Virus record (IMG/VR): IMGVR_UViG_3300035665_000001 | Span: 186,001 to 250,000 of that record | Direction: 5' to 3' (one strand) | DNA from: a virus | Length of the DNA: 64,000 nucleotides | Shown: positions 42,947 to 51,315 of the stretch, one piece after another | Numbering within the stretch: the first letter of the stretch is position 1 | Layout: each line of letters opens with the position of its first letter | The notes under the pieces: model-generated | Database searches by the model: none | What the model saw: the letters and a program-made list of their open reading frames with translations, nothing else | Told to the model about the DNA's origin: nothing | Made by a program: the position numbers and the translations under genes

Positions 42947-43204
42947 ATGAATGAAAAAATTAAAGAAATTGCAACTAGGTGTAATTGGGTAGATTTAACT
43001 GGCGACGATAACTGGATCAACATTGAAGCTAATAAACGTGGTTATTTCACTGAAAAAGATTTAGAAAAGTTTGCAAGAGAGATAGTAAAAGAATGTATTG
43101 GTGTGTATGTGACCATTGCAAATGGTAATTATGTTGAGGATACCGATGATTACATTGTTGCGATTGGAAAAACATTTTTAACTGAGCGAAAAGTGGAAGA
43201 ATGA
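42947..43204 (+). CDS. Small phage protein, relative of 25931
   Basis: A protein of 85 residues: MNEKIKEIATRC, then LEKFAREIVKECIGVYVTIA, the same two-helix plan as 25931. Function unknown. Confidence 0.55.
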   Translation: MNEKIKEIATRCNWVDLTGDDNWINIEANKRGYFTEKDLEKFAREIVKECIGVYVTIANGNYVEDTDDYIVAIGKTFLTERKVEE

Positions 43205-43208
43205 TATT

Positions 43209-43424
43209 ATGGTCACCAAAATTCAAAAATTGATAAGTAAGTTTGATGATAATTTTTTAGATAAAAATGATTCATTCGAACAAATGATGGAAAAATTTGC
43301 TACATTGGTGATTTCTGATGTACTATATGTAGTAAACGATGAATTACAATATGAAATTGGTTTTGGGTTAGCAAAAACAATAAACCATGCAGTAAATAAA
43401 CATTATGAAATAAAGGATGATTAG
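43209..43424 (+). CDS. Small acidic helical protein, paralogue of 42695
   Basis: A protein of 71 residues, see 42695 for the shared plan. It starts 4 bases after the previous stop. Function unknown. Confidence 0.5.
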   Translation: MVTKIQKLISKFDDNFLDKNDSFEQMMEKFATLVISDVLYVVNDELQYEIGFGLAKTINHAVNKHYEIKDD

Positions 43425-43509
43425 AGTCCACACAAAACATAACTGATATGGTGTTATATTGATTATATTATCAGTTGGTTATTTAGAAAAACATTTTGAG
43501 AAAAAACAT

Positions 43510-43737
43510 ATGACAGATAATAATGTAGTGAAAAAAAAAGTTGTTACATACCCAATTATTGGTATTTTTCCAAAAACTGGAAACATAGTATTATTTTCAT
43601 CTTTGACCACTGGAACTTTTTTAAAATGTTCAGAGAGTTGTACACTTAAAGTGGGAACAACCATTTCTAATTTTGCTCGCAATTGGATTCCCTATCCAGG
43701 GATGTTAAACATGTCAAACGATATATTATCCAGGTAA
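43510..43737 (+). CDS. Small beta-rich protein of unknown function
   Basis: A protein of 75 residues from ATG 43510 with a GAGAAAA site (an upstream TTG at 43459 is open). VTYPIIGIFPKTGNIVLFSS looks like a beta sheet. Followed by a strong terminator hairpin, so it is the last gene of the 17-43.7 kb block. Confidence 0.45.
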   Translation: MTDNNVVKKKVVTYPIIGIFPKTGNIVLFSSLTTGTFLKCSESCTLKVGTTISNFARNWIPYPGMLNMSNDILSR

Positions 43738-43746
43738 AGAGTAATT

Positions 43747-43780
43747 AAGAAACCCCATATTTCAATTTGTGGGGTTTCTT
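43747..43780. terminator. Hairpin terminator
   Basis: Perfect 11-base arms AAGAAACCCCA / TGGGGTTTCTT around a 12-base loop close the plus-strand accessory block. The next 230 bases (43781-44009) carry no gene; they contain two TTGACA-like boxes (about 43789 and 43911) that may serve the terminase fragment. Confidence 0.75.
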
Positions 43781-44009
43781 CCACAAAAAATTGACACAAC
43801 CGTATATTTTCTTCAGAGTACACATTATGTCACTCAATTCAACAAGCCGGTAATCCTCAAAAATTTGTTAAAAATTCCAACACACGGGTATCTCACTACC
43901 CATAAGTTGACAAAAAATTGGTATTAATTAATTACGTTGACTTTTTTCATCACCTTGCTAAAAATTATAAATAGAATAACATCAGCAAAAAACTATTTAG
44001 AGTAAGATA

Positions 44010-44798
44010 ATGAAAGATATTAATGAGTGGGAGATTTTAACTCCAGAGGGATGGCGTGATTTTTCGGGAATTATCCAATTAGATAAGAAAGTTATCACTA
44101 TTGAATTTGATAATGGTAAACAGTTAACAGGTAGTGAAACACATCGAATTTTTTCTAAAATTGGAATACAAGAATTTAACACTTTAATGGTTGGTGATGA
44201 AATCAAAACCAATGATGGTTGGACTGTGGTAACTAAAATTTCAGATGTAAAACAAACTCAGAAAGTATATGATTTGGTAGAAGTAAAATCAGCTAACCAT
44301 CAATATTATACCAATGGTTTTGTTTCAAAAAATTGTGATGAGATTGCGTTTATTCCCAACAGAATTCAGGAAGAATTTATGTCTGGCACAACACCGGCTC
44401 TTTCTGCTACAAAAGGAAAAATGTTAATTACCTCAACGCCCAATGGTTCGAGAGATTTATTTGCGAAACTTTGGTTTGGATCCGGTATGACATGGGATAA
44501 AAAACAATATACATACGTCAGAAAAAATGAACCAAAAAACCTTTTTAGTCCATTATTTGTACCTTTTTGGATTGACCCAGAAAAAAACACTGATGAATGG
44601 ATTCACAGAGAAAAGATGACTCTCGATAGCCCAATAGCATGGAAAATAGAGTTTGAATGTATGTATCCAGATACGTTGATTGATGTATATGATGAAAAAA
44701 CTAAAAATTATCAAACAATAACTATAGAAGATATGTATCGAATGATACTTCGAGATGAAATTGAGAATAAAGTTATTATTGATGAATCTGATAATTAG
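44010..44798 (+). CDS. Terminase large subunit, middle piece flanked by two split-intein halves
   Basis: Residues 1-108 are a C-intein: ILTPEGWRDFSGI, a block-B-like GSETHRIF, LMVGDEIKTNDGW, block F VYDLVEVKSANHQYYTNGFV, end SKN then Cys109. Penultimate residue is Lys, not the usual His. The extein (109-216) is the ATPase Walker B and coupling region of a T4 gp17-like terminase: CDEIAFIPN with catalytic DE, then MLITSTPNGSRDLF. After EFE a second intein begins at Cys217 (CMYPDTLIDVYDEK, TITIEDMYRM) and stops after 46 residues. The N-terminal Walker A piece is not in the window; the next piece is at 14201 on the other strand. The design resembles the AceL-TerL split intein as I remember it. 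Confidence 0.88.
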   Translation: MKDINEWEILTPEGWRDFSGIIQLDKKVITIEFDNGKQLTGSETHRIFSKIGIQEFNTLMVGDEIKTNDGWTVVTKISDVKQTQKVYDLVEVKSANHQYYTNGFVSKNCDEIAFIPNRIQEEFMSGTTPALSATKGKMLITSTPNGSRDLFAKLWFGSGMTWDKKQYTYVRKNEPKNLFSPLFVPFWIDPEKNTDEWIHREKMTLDSPIAWKIEFECMYPDTLIDVYDEKTKNYQTITIEDMYRMILRDEIENKVIIDESDN

Positions 44799-44806
44799 AG
44801 AAATAT

Positions 44807-45970
44807 ATGTTGTTGAAAGAAAAAATGATATTGATAGAATTCATAATATTCGCAAAAAACAATATTAATAATATCGCTGAAAATCCAACAGATACGTTCA
44901 TCGATAAAGTGGTTGAAATTTACCATCGCAAGAAAAATGTTGAATTTAAAAACCCACTAGCAAATGAATTTCCTAGAGCACCTAATACACTTGAATATTG
45001 GTTACACCGTGGATGGAATGAAAAAGAAGCAGAGAAAAAAAGGTGTGAAAAAATTCTCGCTAGTAGTTGCTCATTACAAGCTTTAATTGCTAAACATGGT
45101 GAAGAAAAAGGGTATCATTTGTTCACCGAAATCAATACTAAAAAATCAAATACTTTGGATGGTTTCATTAGAAGACACGGTGATGAAATAGGAAAAAAAT
45201 TGTACGCTGCATATACCCTAAAAATGTCCACACAAAATACTTTAGTTGGGATGATTGAAACTTATGGTGAAATTGAGGGTAATGAAAGATATAACACTAT
45301 GATTTCTGGTAAGATACATAACTTAGAAAGTGTTATTAAGCGATATGGGGAAGAAGAAGGTAAAAAACGATACACTGCTAGTAATTTAAAAAGAAGTAAA
45401 TCACACAGTTATGTGGGGTTCGTTGAAAGGTTTGGTTCTTACGCTGACCAAAAATGGGAGGAATTATCAAAAAATCGATCATATAGAACAACAGTAGATT
45501 ATTATATTGAAAAATATGGGGATGATTTAGGGAGAAAAAAACATACCGATTGGTTTAAATCATCGATTGGTGGTGATTTTAGTCAAAGTTTTTCAAAAAC
45601 ATCTAAAATGTTATTTGAAAGTTTAAAAAATAATGAATTTGCTCAATTTGGTTGTAATGAAGCTTTAATTGAATTAACTACAGATGAACAATCAGTTTTA
45701 AATAGGAAATTTATTCGCCCCGATTTTTTACTTGATAACAAAATAATTGAATTTTACGGAACCTATTGGCATTGTCATGAATCCATGTTTGCTGCAGATC
45801 AGATACATCCACAGTTTAATAAGACAGCAACAGATATACGAAACTACGATTGTAAGAAAAATGAGGTGTTGAAATTGAAAGGGTTTGATGTTTTGGTTAT
45901 TTGGGAACATAATTATTATGCTAACAAAGAAGGTATTATTGCACAGTGTAATGACTTCTTAAATCAATAA
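44807..45970 (+). CDS. Vsr-like homing endonuclease with 'YGxEEG' repeats
   Basis: A protein of 387 residues. Residues about 90-260 hold five or six repeats of about 33 residues around (K/R)(Y/H)G-(E/D)E-x-G-K-(K/R)-x-Y, probably DNA-contacting. The C-terminus is a Vsr/PD-(D/E)xK-like nuclease: IRPDFLLDNKIIEFYGTYWH, NYDCKKNEVLKLKGFDVLVI, then WEHNYY. This matches the homing endonuclease type described with fractured, split-intein genes in marine metagenomes. It starts 8 bases after the terminase middle piece, exactly where the terminase is broken. The first 20-30 residues look non-native, so the true start may be internal. Confidence 0.78.
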   Translation: MLLKEKMILIEFIIFAKNNINNIAENPTDTFIDKVVEIYHRKKNVEFKNPLANEFPRAPNTLEYWLHRGWNEKEAEKKRCEKILASSCSLQALIAKHGEEKGYHLFTEINTKKSNTLDGFIRRHGDEIGKKLYAAYTLKMSTQNTLVGMIETYGEIEGNERYNTMISGKIHNLESVIKRYGEEEGKKRYTASNLKRSKSHSYVGFVERFGSYADQKWEELSKNRSYRTTVDYYIEKYGDDLGRKKHTDWFKSSIGGDFSQSFSKTSKMLFESLKNNEFAQFGCNEALIELTTDEQSVLNRKFIRPDFLLDNKIIEFYGTYWHCHESMFAADQIHPQFNKTATDIRNYDCKKNEVLKLKGFDVLVIWEHNYYANKEGIIAQCNDFLNQ

Positions 45971-45991
45971 TACCACTAAGTTACTTACAAA

Positions 45992-46501
45992 TCAAAAAAT
46001 ACTACTATTATTTAATTTATCGTGATTCTTTTTAAATTCGGTAATCAAGTCTGTAACTAACTGATGGTCTTTAATGTATTGTTTAATATCATCAACAGTA
46101 GCAGTTACCAATCGTTTATTTCTAAATTTAGGCCAGTTAGATGTAATATCTCGTTTGTTACCTAAACGACCGTTTGCATCGTAATAAAATTTTCTAACTT
46201 TTACAATTGTATGGAATGGATGTTCCATCGTGGGATCAAAATCCTCAGTTCCATCAAAATACCATTTAACTTGGGACTTTTTAAAATTGCCCACAAGAAA
46301 AATTATTTCTGATTTTTCACCAATCGATTCTAGATAAGTATGCAATGCTAATGCAAATTCATAGCATTTTCCCGATTCAAATGCAGATGGTCCTCTCATT
46401 CCACGCTCAATAAAAAACATACTATTCCGGTTTAAATCCGAAATAATTTGTTCAATATTATACTGTTTCATTGAGGCTTCTAAAAGTGTTGATAATCTCA
46501 T
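45992..46501 (-). CDS. Papain-like cysteine hydrolase with capsid-targeting-like N-terminus
   Basis: A protein of 169 residues. SGKCYEFALALHTYL (C46), EHPFHTIVKV (H97) and FYYDANGRLG (D108) have the order and spacing of a papain/NlpC-like Cys-His-Asp triad, so a cysteine protease, amidase or transglutaminase-like activity is possible. The N-terminus MRLSTLLEAS fits a T4-type capsid-targeting peptide with cleavage after LLE, which would make it an injected enzyme. Both points are inference from motifs. It converges with the homing endonuclease and is divergent from the ABC operon. It ends NNSSIF. Confidence 0.6.
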   Translation of the reverse strand: MRLSTLLEASMKQYNIEQIISDLNRNSMFFIERGMRGPSAFESGKCYEFALALHTYLESIGEKSEIIFLVGNFKKSQVKWYFDGTEDFDPTMEHPFHTIVKVRKFYYDANGRLGNKRDITSNWPKFRNKRLVTATVDDIKQYIKDHQLVTDLITEFKKNHDKLNNSSIF

Positions 46502-46592
46502 AAGTGGTTTTCCTATTAATTAAAGTTTTAACTATTTATCAACCCGAAATGTAAAATTACAAAATTGATTACATTGAAAGGAGAGTTAGACT

Positions 46593-48056
46593 TTGAGAAC
46601 CATATTAAAATTTATATTGATTACACTACTTTTGTTATTACCCGTAGTATTGATAACAAATCTAGGTGTGATACAACCTTCATACTATCATATTATTATA
46701 AATCAAATTTACAATACGGTAATTATAGTTTTGTCTGTATGTTTTATTACTACTATTGTTGGTGTAACACTATCATGGGTATTTGCAATTTACGATTTCC
46801 CCTTTAAAAATAGTTTGGAAAAAATAATTATTTTAGGTATGGTTTTTCCAAGTTATGTATTGGCATTTTTTTATTCCGAAATGTTTAATATCTTTGGTTC
46901 AATTGCGTTAATTGGTACTTTAGTTGTTACCACATTACCTTATGTTTTTATGATGGTAACTACCAGTATCCGAATACAATCCCAACGTATGGTTGAATCG
47001 GCATTGATGTTTGGTAAAGATAAGAGATGGATAAAAGGTAAATTGATATTGCCATTAATTTTTCCAACAATCGTTTTATCAACATTATTGGTTATGGGAG
47101 ATACATTTTCTGAATTTGGTGCCACTTATTTTTATGGTGTTAATACTGTGATGACTGGAATTTACGAAATTTGGTTTGGTTTGAATGAATCTATACAAGG
47201 GATACGATTGTCAGCATGGTTGTTAACAGTTGTTATAATGGTATATTTGGTTATTAATGTTTTGAAAAAAGTATTTGTTGATAAATCCGATAATTTTATA
47301 AACAGTCGTGAATTTAAAGGTATAGTGGTCGAGAATATAGGTATTAAAGGTTGGTTTATAACTTTTTTAATATTCTTACTAACCATTATTACTTTTTTTA
47401 TACCTTGTTTCGTGTTATTAACATGGGTAATTGAAAGTTATAACAAAACCGATTGGTTTAAAGTTTTAGCAACCACAATTAATTCGGGAATCTTAGCATC
47501 AATAATATCTTTAAGTGTATTATGTGTTACCACTATAATTTTATATTTGTTTAAGCATCGGCTAGTGGCAATAATGACAATTTGTAATACGTTGTATTCA
47601 ATACCAGGTATTGTTTTGGCAATAACGACAATCTTTATATCTACACATCTTCCATTGAGTTTTACACCTGTTATATTTTTGTATGTTTTAATAGTCAAGT
47701 ATATTGCAATTGGTGTTGATAATATTAGTGCTCCAATTCAAAAAATTCATAAACAACATTATCACTCCTCAAAATTGTTAGGTCATAGTTCCTTATGGTA
47801 TATTAAAAATGTTCAGTTTCCATTAGGTTTTCAAATATATTTGGTTGCAGGATTATTAGTTTGGATCGATGTCATTCGGGAATTAGTAATAGGGTTGACT
47901 ATTAGACCACAGGGATTAAATTTATTAAGTATCGAAATTTTTAGATTTATGGATTTAGAACAATTATCTATGAGTGGTCCTTGGATTTTATCTATGGTTA
48001 TTTTAACAATGGTTCCAATTTATTTTATAAATATGGTTTTAAAGCAAAATAGGTAA
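46593..48056 (+). CDS. Fe(III)-type ABC transporter permease (FbpB-like)
   Basis: A protein of 487 residues with about 12 membrane spans in two repeated halves, as in FbpB/AfuB-type permeases. Both halves carry EAA-loop-like segments contacting the ATPase: ESALMFGKDKRWIKGKLILP and SSKLLGHSSLWYIKNVQFP. Starts at TTG 46593, supported by a strong AAGGAGAG site 7 bases upstream. The ATPase gene begins 6 bases after the stop and the binding-protein gene follows, so this is a complete three-gene importer operon. No Fur box could be recognised upstream. Codon use and AT content match the phage neighbours. Confidence 0.85.
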   Translation: MRTILKFILITLLLLLPVVLITNLGVIQPSYYHIIINQIYNTVIIVLSVCFITTIVGVTLSWVFAIYDFPFKNSLEKIIILGMVFPSYVLAFFYSEMFNIFGSIALIGTLVVTTLPYVFMMVTTSIRIQSQRMVESALMFGKDKRWIKGKLILPLIFPTIVLSTLLVMGDTFSEFGATYFYGVNTVMTGIYEIWFGLNESIQGIRLSAWLLTVVIMVYLVINVLKKVFVDKSDNFINSREFKGIVVENIGIKGWFITFLIFLLTIITFFIPCFVLLTWVIESYNKTDWFKVLATTINSGILASIISLSVLCVTTIILYLFKHRLVAIMTICNTLYSIPGIVLAITTIFISTHLPLSFTPVIFLYVLIVKYIAIGVDNISAPIQKIHKQHYHSSKLLGHSSLWYIKNVQFPLGFQIYLVAGLLVWIDVIRELVIGLTIRPQGLNLLSIEIFRFMDLEQLSMSGPWILSMVILTMVPIYFINMVLKQNR

Positions 48057-48062
48057 ATCTGT

Positions 48063-48968
48063 ATGTTTGATGTAAAAAATCTAAACCTAATAATAGATGA
48101 TGTTGATATTCTACACAATATAAACTTTGATATTCATAATGGTGAAATACTTTCTATTATTGGACCGAGTGGTTGTGGTAAATCATCTATTTTAAAATCT
48201 ATAGCTGGAATTTATAAACATACTACAGGGGCATTAATATTAGATGGTGAAAATATCGCGGACAAACCTATTAATCTCAGAAATGTCAACTTAGTTTTTC
48301 AAGATTTCCCTTTGTTTCCACATATGACTACTATACAAAATATGCTTGTTGCCTGTGATAATAACCGAGTTATTGATATAGTCCTCGATGAAATGGGTAT
48401 CAAACATTTAAAATTTAAATATCCTCATGAAATGAGTGGTGGTGAACAACAACGAGTTGCATTAGCTCGTGCGATAGTGTATAAACCCAAATTATTATTA
48501 TTGGACGAACCATTTTCAAATATTGATGTGCTAACCACAAAAGTATTGAGACATAAAGTATTTAATTTATTGAAGCAATTTAATATTACTACTCTAATGG
48601 TTACACATGATTTGGATGATGTTTTTGAAATGAGTGAAAGATGTATCGTTATGAAAAATTCGAGTATTGTACAGTTTGATACTTTTGATAATTTATACAA
48701 TTATCCAGTTGACGAATATGTTTCAACTTTATTCGGTAATGTTGTTTCTTATGCAGGTAAAAATTATAGACCAGAAAATATATTAATTATTGCAGATTAT
48801 TCACCTAATTCCGTTAAAACTGTAATTAAAAATGTAAAATTTAAATCACATTATAATGAAATAACTTTAGAATTGGATAATAAACAAGATATCATTGTTT
48901 TTGATTATTATCGTAAAAAGTATAAAATTAATGAGATTATGTATTTGAATTTTAATAACCCATTATAG
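48063..48968 (+). CDS. ABC transporter ATP-binding protein (FbpC-like)
   Basis: A protein of 301 residues with all nucleotide-binding motifs: Walker A GPSGCGKSS (34-42), Q-loop VFQDFPLFPHMT, signature MSGGEQQRVALARA (124-137), Walker B LLLLDEPFSN (D148, E149) and H-loop MVTHDLDD. The C-terminal ~90 residues form a small regulatory extension, shorter than in typical FbpC/PotA. It energises the permease encoded 6 bases upstream. All catalytic residues are intact. Confidence 0.88.
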   Translation: MFDVKNLNLIIDDVDILHNINFDIHNGEILSIIGPSGCGKSSILKSIAGIYKHTTGALILDGENIADKPINLRNVNLVFQDFPLFPHMTTIQNMLVACDNNRVIDIVLDEMGIKHLKFKYPHEMSGGEQQRVALARAIVYKPKLLLLDEPFSNIDVLTTKVLRHKVFNLLKQFNITTLMVTHDLDDVFEMSERCIVMKNSSIVQFDTFDNLYNYPVDEYVSTLFGNVVSYAGKNYRPENILIIADYSPNSVKTVIKNVKFKSHYNEITLELDNKQDIIVFDYYRKKYKINEIMYLNFNNPL

Positions 48969-48980
48969 GAAAAACATATT

Positions 48981-49976
48981 ATGAAGAAAAATTTATGGTT
49001 GCTACTTTTTTTGTTTGGTATTTATAATGCATCTGCTTCAGATAAAAAGAGTATTCATGTTATTACTGATAGAAGTGATGCACACTTATTAGATTTAACA
49101 TCAAAATTTGAAAAAGAAAGTGGTGTTGAAGTGAATTTAACATTCGTTAAAAATGGCATTATTGAAAAAGTAAAAAGTTATGATTATGATGCAATTATCA
49201 GTAAGGATAGTAGTGAATTAGTTGCGGCGAAAGATGAGGGGTTGTTACATACTATTGATGATAGTGTGCTAGACAACATTCCAACCAATTTTAAGGATAT
49301 TGATAAACAATGGTTTAATATGAGCTATAGAATTAGATCATTTCATATGAAGAAAGGTTTAACAGATGCACCAACATCGTATGAGGATTTAGCAAAACCC
49401 CAGTATAAAAATAGAATTTGTATTAGAAGTTTAACTCACAATTACAATTTAGAAATGTATGGAACTATGTTATCATATATGGGTGAGGAGAAATTTACTA
49501 ACTGGTTTAAAGGATTTAAATCGAATATAGTTAAAGATTCGGCAGCAGGAAATGATAGAACCCAGGTTAAAGGTGTGTATGATGGTGAATGTGACATAGC
49601 AGTTGCAAATTCATATTATCGTGGATTGATGTTACAAGATCCGGAGCAAAAAAAATGGGCAGAAGCAACATATTTATACATACCTAACCAAGAAAACGGT
49701 AGAGGAGCGATAGCATTGTATTCTGCAGTAGGTTCGTTATCGGATAATACCAATAATAAAACATTTTTGAATTATTTAATTTCAAAAGAAACGCAACAAC
49801 AGTTATCATATGATAATTATGAATATCCAATTAAAACTGAAAATACATCACCTACTGTTAAACAATATGGTGATGCACAGAAATTGGACTATAAATCAAT
49901 CAAATTATTTGATAATGTTCAAAACGATTTATTTGAATTGAGAAAAAAAGCTTATTTAATTATTAAAGCCAACTAA
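48981..49976 (+). CDS. Periplasmic Fe(III)-binding protein (FbpA-like)
   Basis: A protein of 331 residues with a Sec signal peptide (MKKNLWLLLFLFGIYNASA, cleavage after ASA). The mature part is a type II periplasmic binding fold of the Fe(III) group: HVITDRSDAHLLDL at the start and CDIAVANSYYRGLM, where Tyr212-Tyr213 match the iron-ligating tyrosine pair of FbpA; WFNMSYRIRS is also family-like. It would capture iron in the host periplasm for the permease. Starts 12 bases after the ATPase gene; its stop overlaps a converging gene by 4 bases. Substrate is inferred from the tyrosine pair. Confidence 0.82.
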   Translation: MKKNLWLLLFLFGIYNASASDKKSIHVITDRSDAHLLDLTSKFEKESGVEVNLTFVKNGIIEKVKSYDYDAIISKDSSELVAAKDEGLLHTIDDSVLDNIPTNFKDIDKQWFNMSYRIRSFHMKKGLTDAPTSYEDLAKPQYKNRICIRSLTHNYNLEMYGTMLSYMGEEKFTNWFKGFKSNIVKDSAAGNDRTQVKGVYDGECDIAVANSYYRGLMLQDPEQKKWAEATYLYIPNQENGRGAIALYSAVGSLSDNTNNKTFLNYLISKETQQQLSYDNYEYPIKTENTSPTVKQYGDAQKLDYKSIKLFDNVQNDLFELRKKAYLIIKAN

Positions 49977-50944
49977 AACAAAACCAATTTTGCAATTGGG
50001 GTGAGTTTAATAAATTCACCCCAATGTTTCCAATCTCTTTCAGCTGATATAGTTTTTACAAACACTTTTGATCTTGAATTGAGGTCGGCAATCAAATCCT
50101 CATCAAATAATATTTTATCATCTTTTAATAATGAAATAGCTAATTGTTTCCATTCATCGTCAGAAAATTTAAAAAAATCTAAATATTTTGGATTCTCAAC
50201 GTATAAATCTGACATATTTTTAATAACTACTTGACCAATAGCTGTTGATGATATTCTCACAAATGGCAATATCTTTTCTAATGATCTGGATGATAAATTT
50301 CGTAAAAATGGATAGGTATAAACTGATAGTCCTGTCAATACTTTACCATCTCTTATAATACCCATTTTTATATAAAAATCAATAGTTTCATCTTCTCTAT
50401 CAAGTGAACGACAATTCAATAATATTGATGCCACCCAATTATTGTCAATGATGGGATAGTTTTTAACACCGTAAGTTTTAACCAACCATTCCATTGCAGG
50501 TAAATTGTGAAATTTATAAAACAATTGAAAGTATTTTATATCACTGAAATTTGTTAATTTATTTTCCTTGTATAACTTATCAAGTATTGGTACAACATTG
50601 GGATCATCATACTTTATACTTGATAAATCGGCATCAAAGAAAAATTTACGCAATTCTGGTGTAAATTTATCAATGGTTAATTTTTTTAACATTGCCGCAG
50701 TTATTGAATATCTACCCTTTGGTGTTTTTTTGATTTCTATACCATTTGCTTTTAAGGCTGATACAATAATTTCGACTTTTTTATTGAATTCATCGATTTT
50801 TAGATTTGATGTGTAATTGTTTCCTCGTCCAAAATAATCCAATATTTCTTCACGCAATCCACATTGTGAATTTCTAAAGGTTTCTAACCATTCGATTATG
50901 TTTAATCTTCCAGAAAGGGGTAAACTTAATAATTTTGATGCCAT
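49973..50944 (-). CDS. Helical protein of unknown function
   Basis: A protein of 323 residues, mostly helical with solenoid-like units (YENPKYLDFFKFSDDEWKQ, MAS-starting N-terminus with LSGRLNIIEWLETFRNSQ). It ends FIKLTPIAKLVLF, similar in character to the shared C-terminal peptide. It converges with the iron-binding protein gene, overlapping 4 bases. Function unknown. Confidence 0.6.
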   Translation of the reverse strand: MASKLLSLPLSGRLNIIEWLETFRNSQCGLREEILDYFGRGNNYTSNLKIDEFNKKVEIIVSALKANGIEIKKTPKGRYSITAAMLKKLTIDKFTPELRKFFFDADLSSIKYDDPNVVPILDKLYKENKLTNFSDIKYFQLFYKFHNLPAMEWLVKTYGVKNYPIIDNNWVASILLNCRSLDREDETIDFYIKMGIIRDGKVLTGLSVYTYPFLRNLSSRSLEKILPFVRISSTAIGQVVIKNMSDLYVENPKYLDFFKFSDDEWKQLAISLLKDDKILFDEDLIADLNSRSKVFVKTISAERDWKHWGEFIKLTPIAKLVLF

Positions 50945-51080
50945 GCAGATTTCTCCAAACGTAATGATTATATTTAATTATACTAAAATAATTTATACTA
51001 AAACAGTATTTATCCTCACATTTTTAAAAATAATGAATAAAAATGGGATAAATAAATTCATATTTAAGGAGATAAATACT

Positions 51081-51299
51081 ATGATAGATGGTTATAATTT
51101 ATTTTTACAAAATTTAGAATCAAAATATCCTGAGGTATATTTCAAACTTTGTAGTTTACCACAGGCATCGATATATGGTATTATTAATGGGTTTCAATCA
51201 TCGAATGTTAATTTTAATGATGAGGATAAGGTTGTCACTTATTTTAAAAACATACCATCATTGCGAGAATATACTGAAATTGAATTTAAAATCAAATAG
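51081..51299 (+). CDS. Small helical protein
   Basis: A protein of 72 residues from the ATG preceded by AAGGAGA. MIDGYNLFLQNLESKYPEVY, then YFKNIPSLREYTE, which resembles YFKKIPGFKEYA in the ankyrin-like protein at 998. Function unknown. Confidence 0.55.
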   Translation: MIDGYNLFLQNLESKYPEVYFKLCSLPQASIYGIINGFQSSNVNFNDEDKVVTYFKNIPSLREYTEIEFKIK

Positions 51300-51315
51300 C
51301 CGTTGGAGATAAAAT

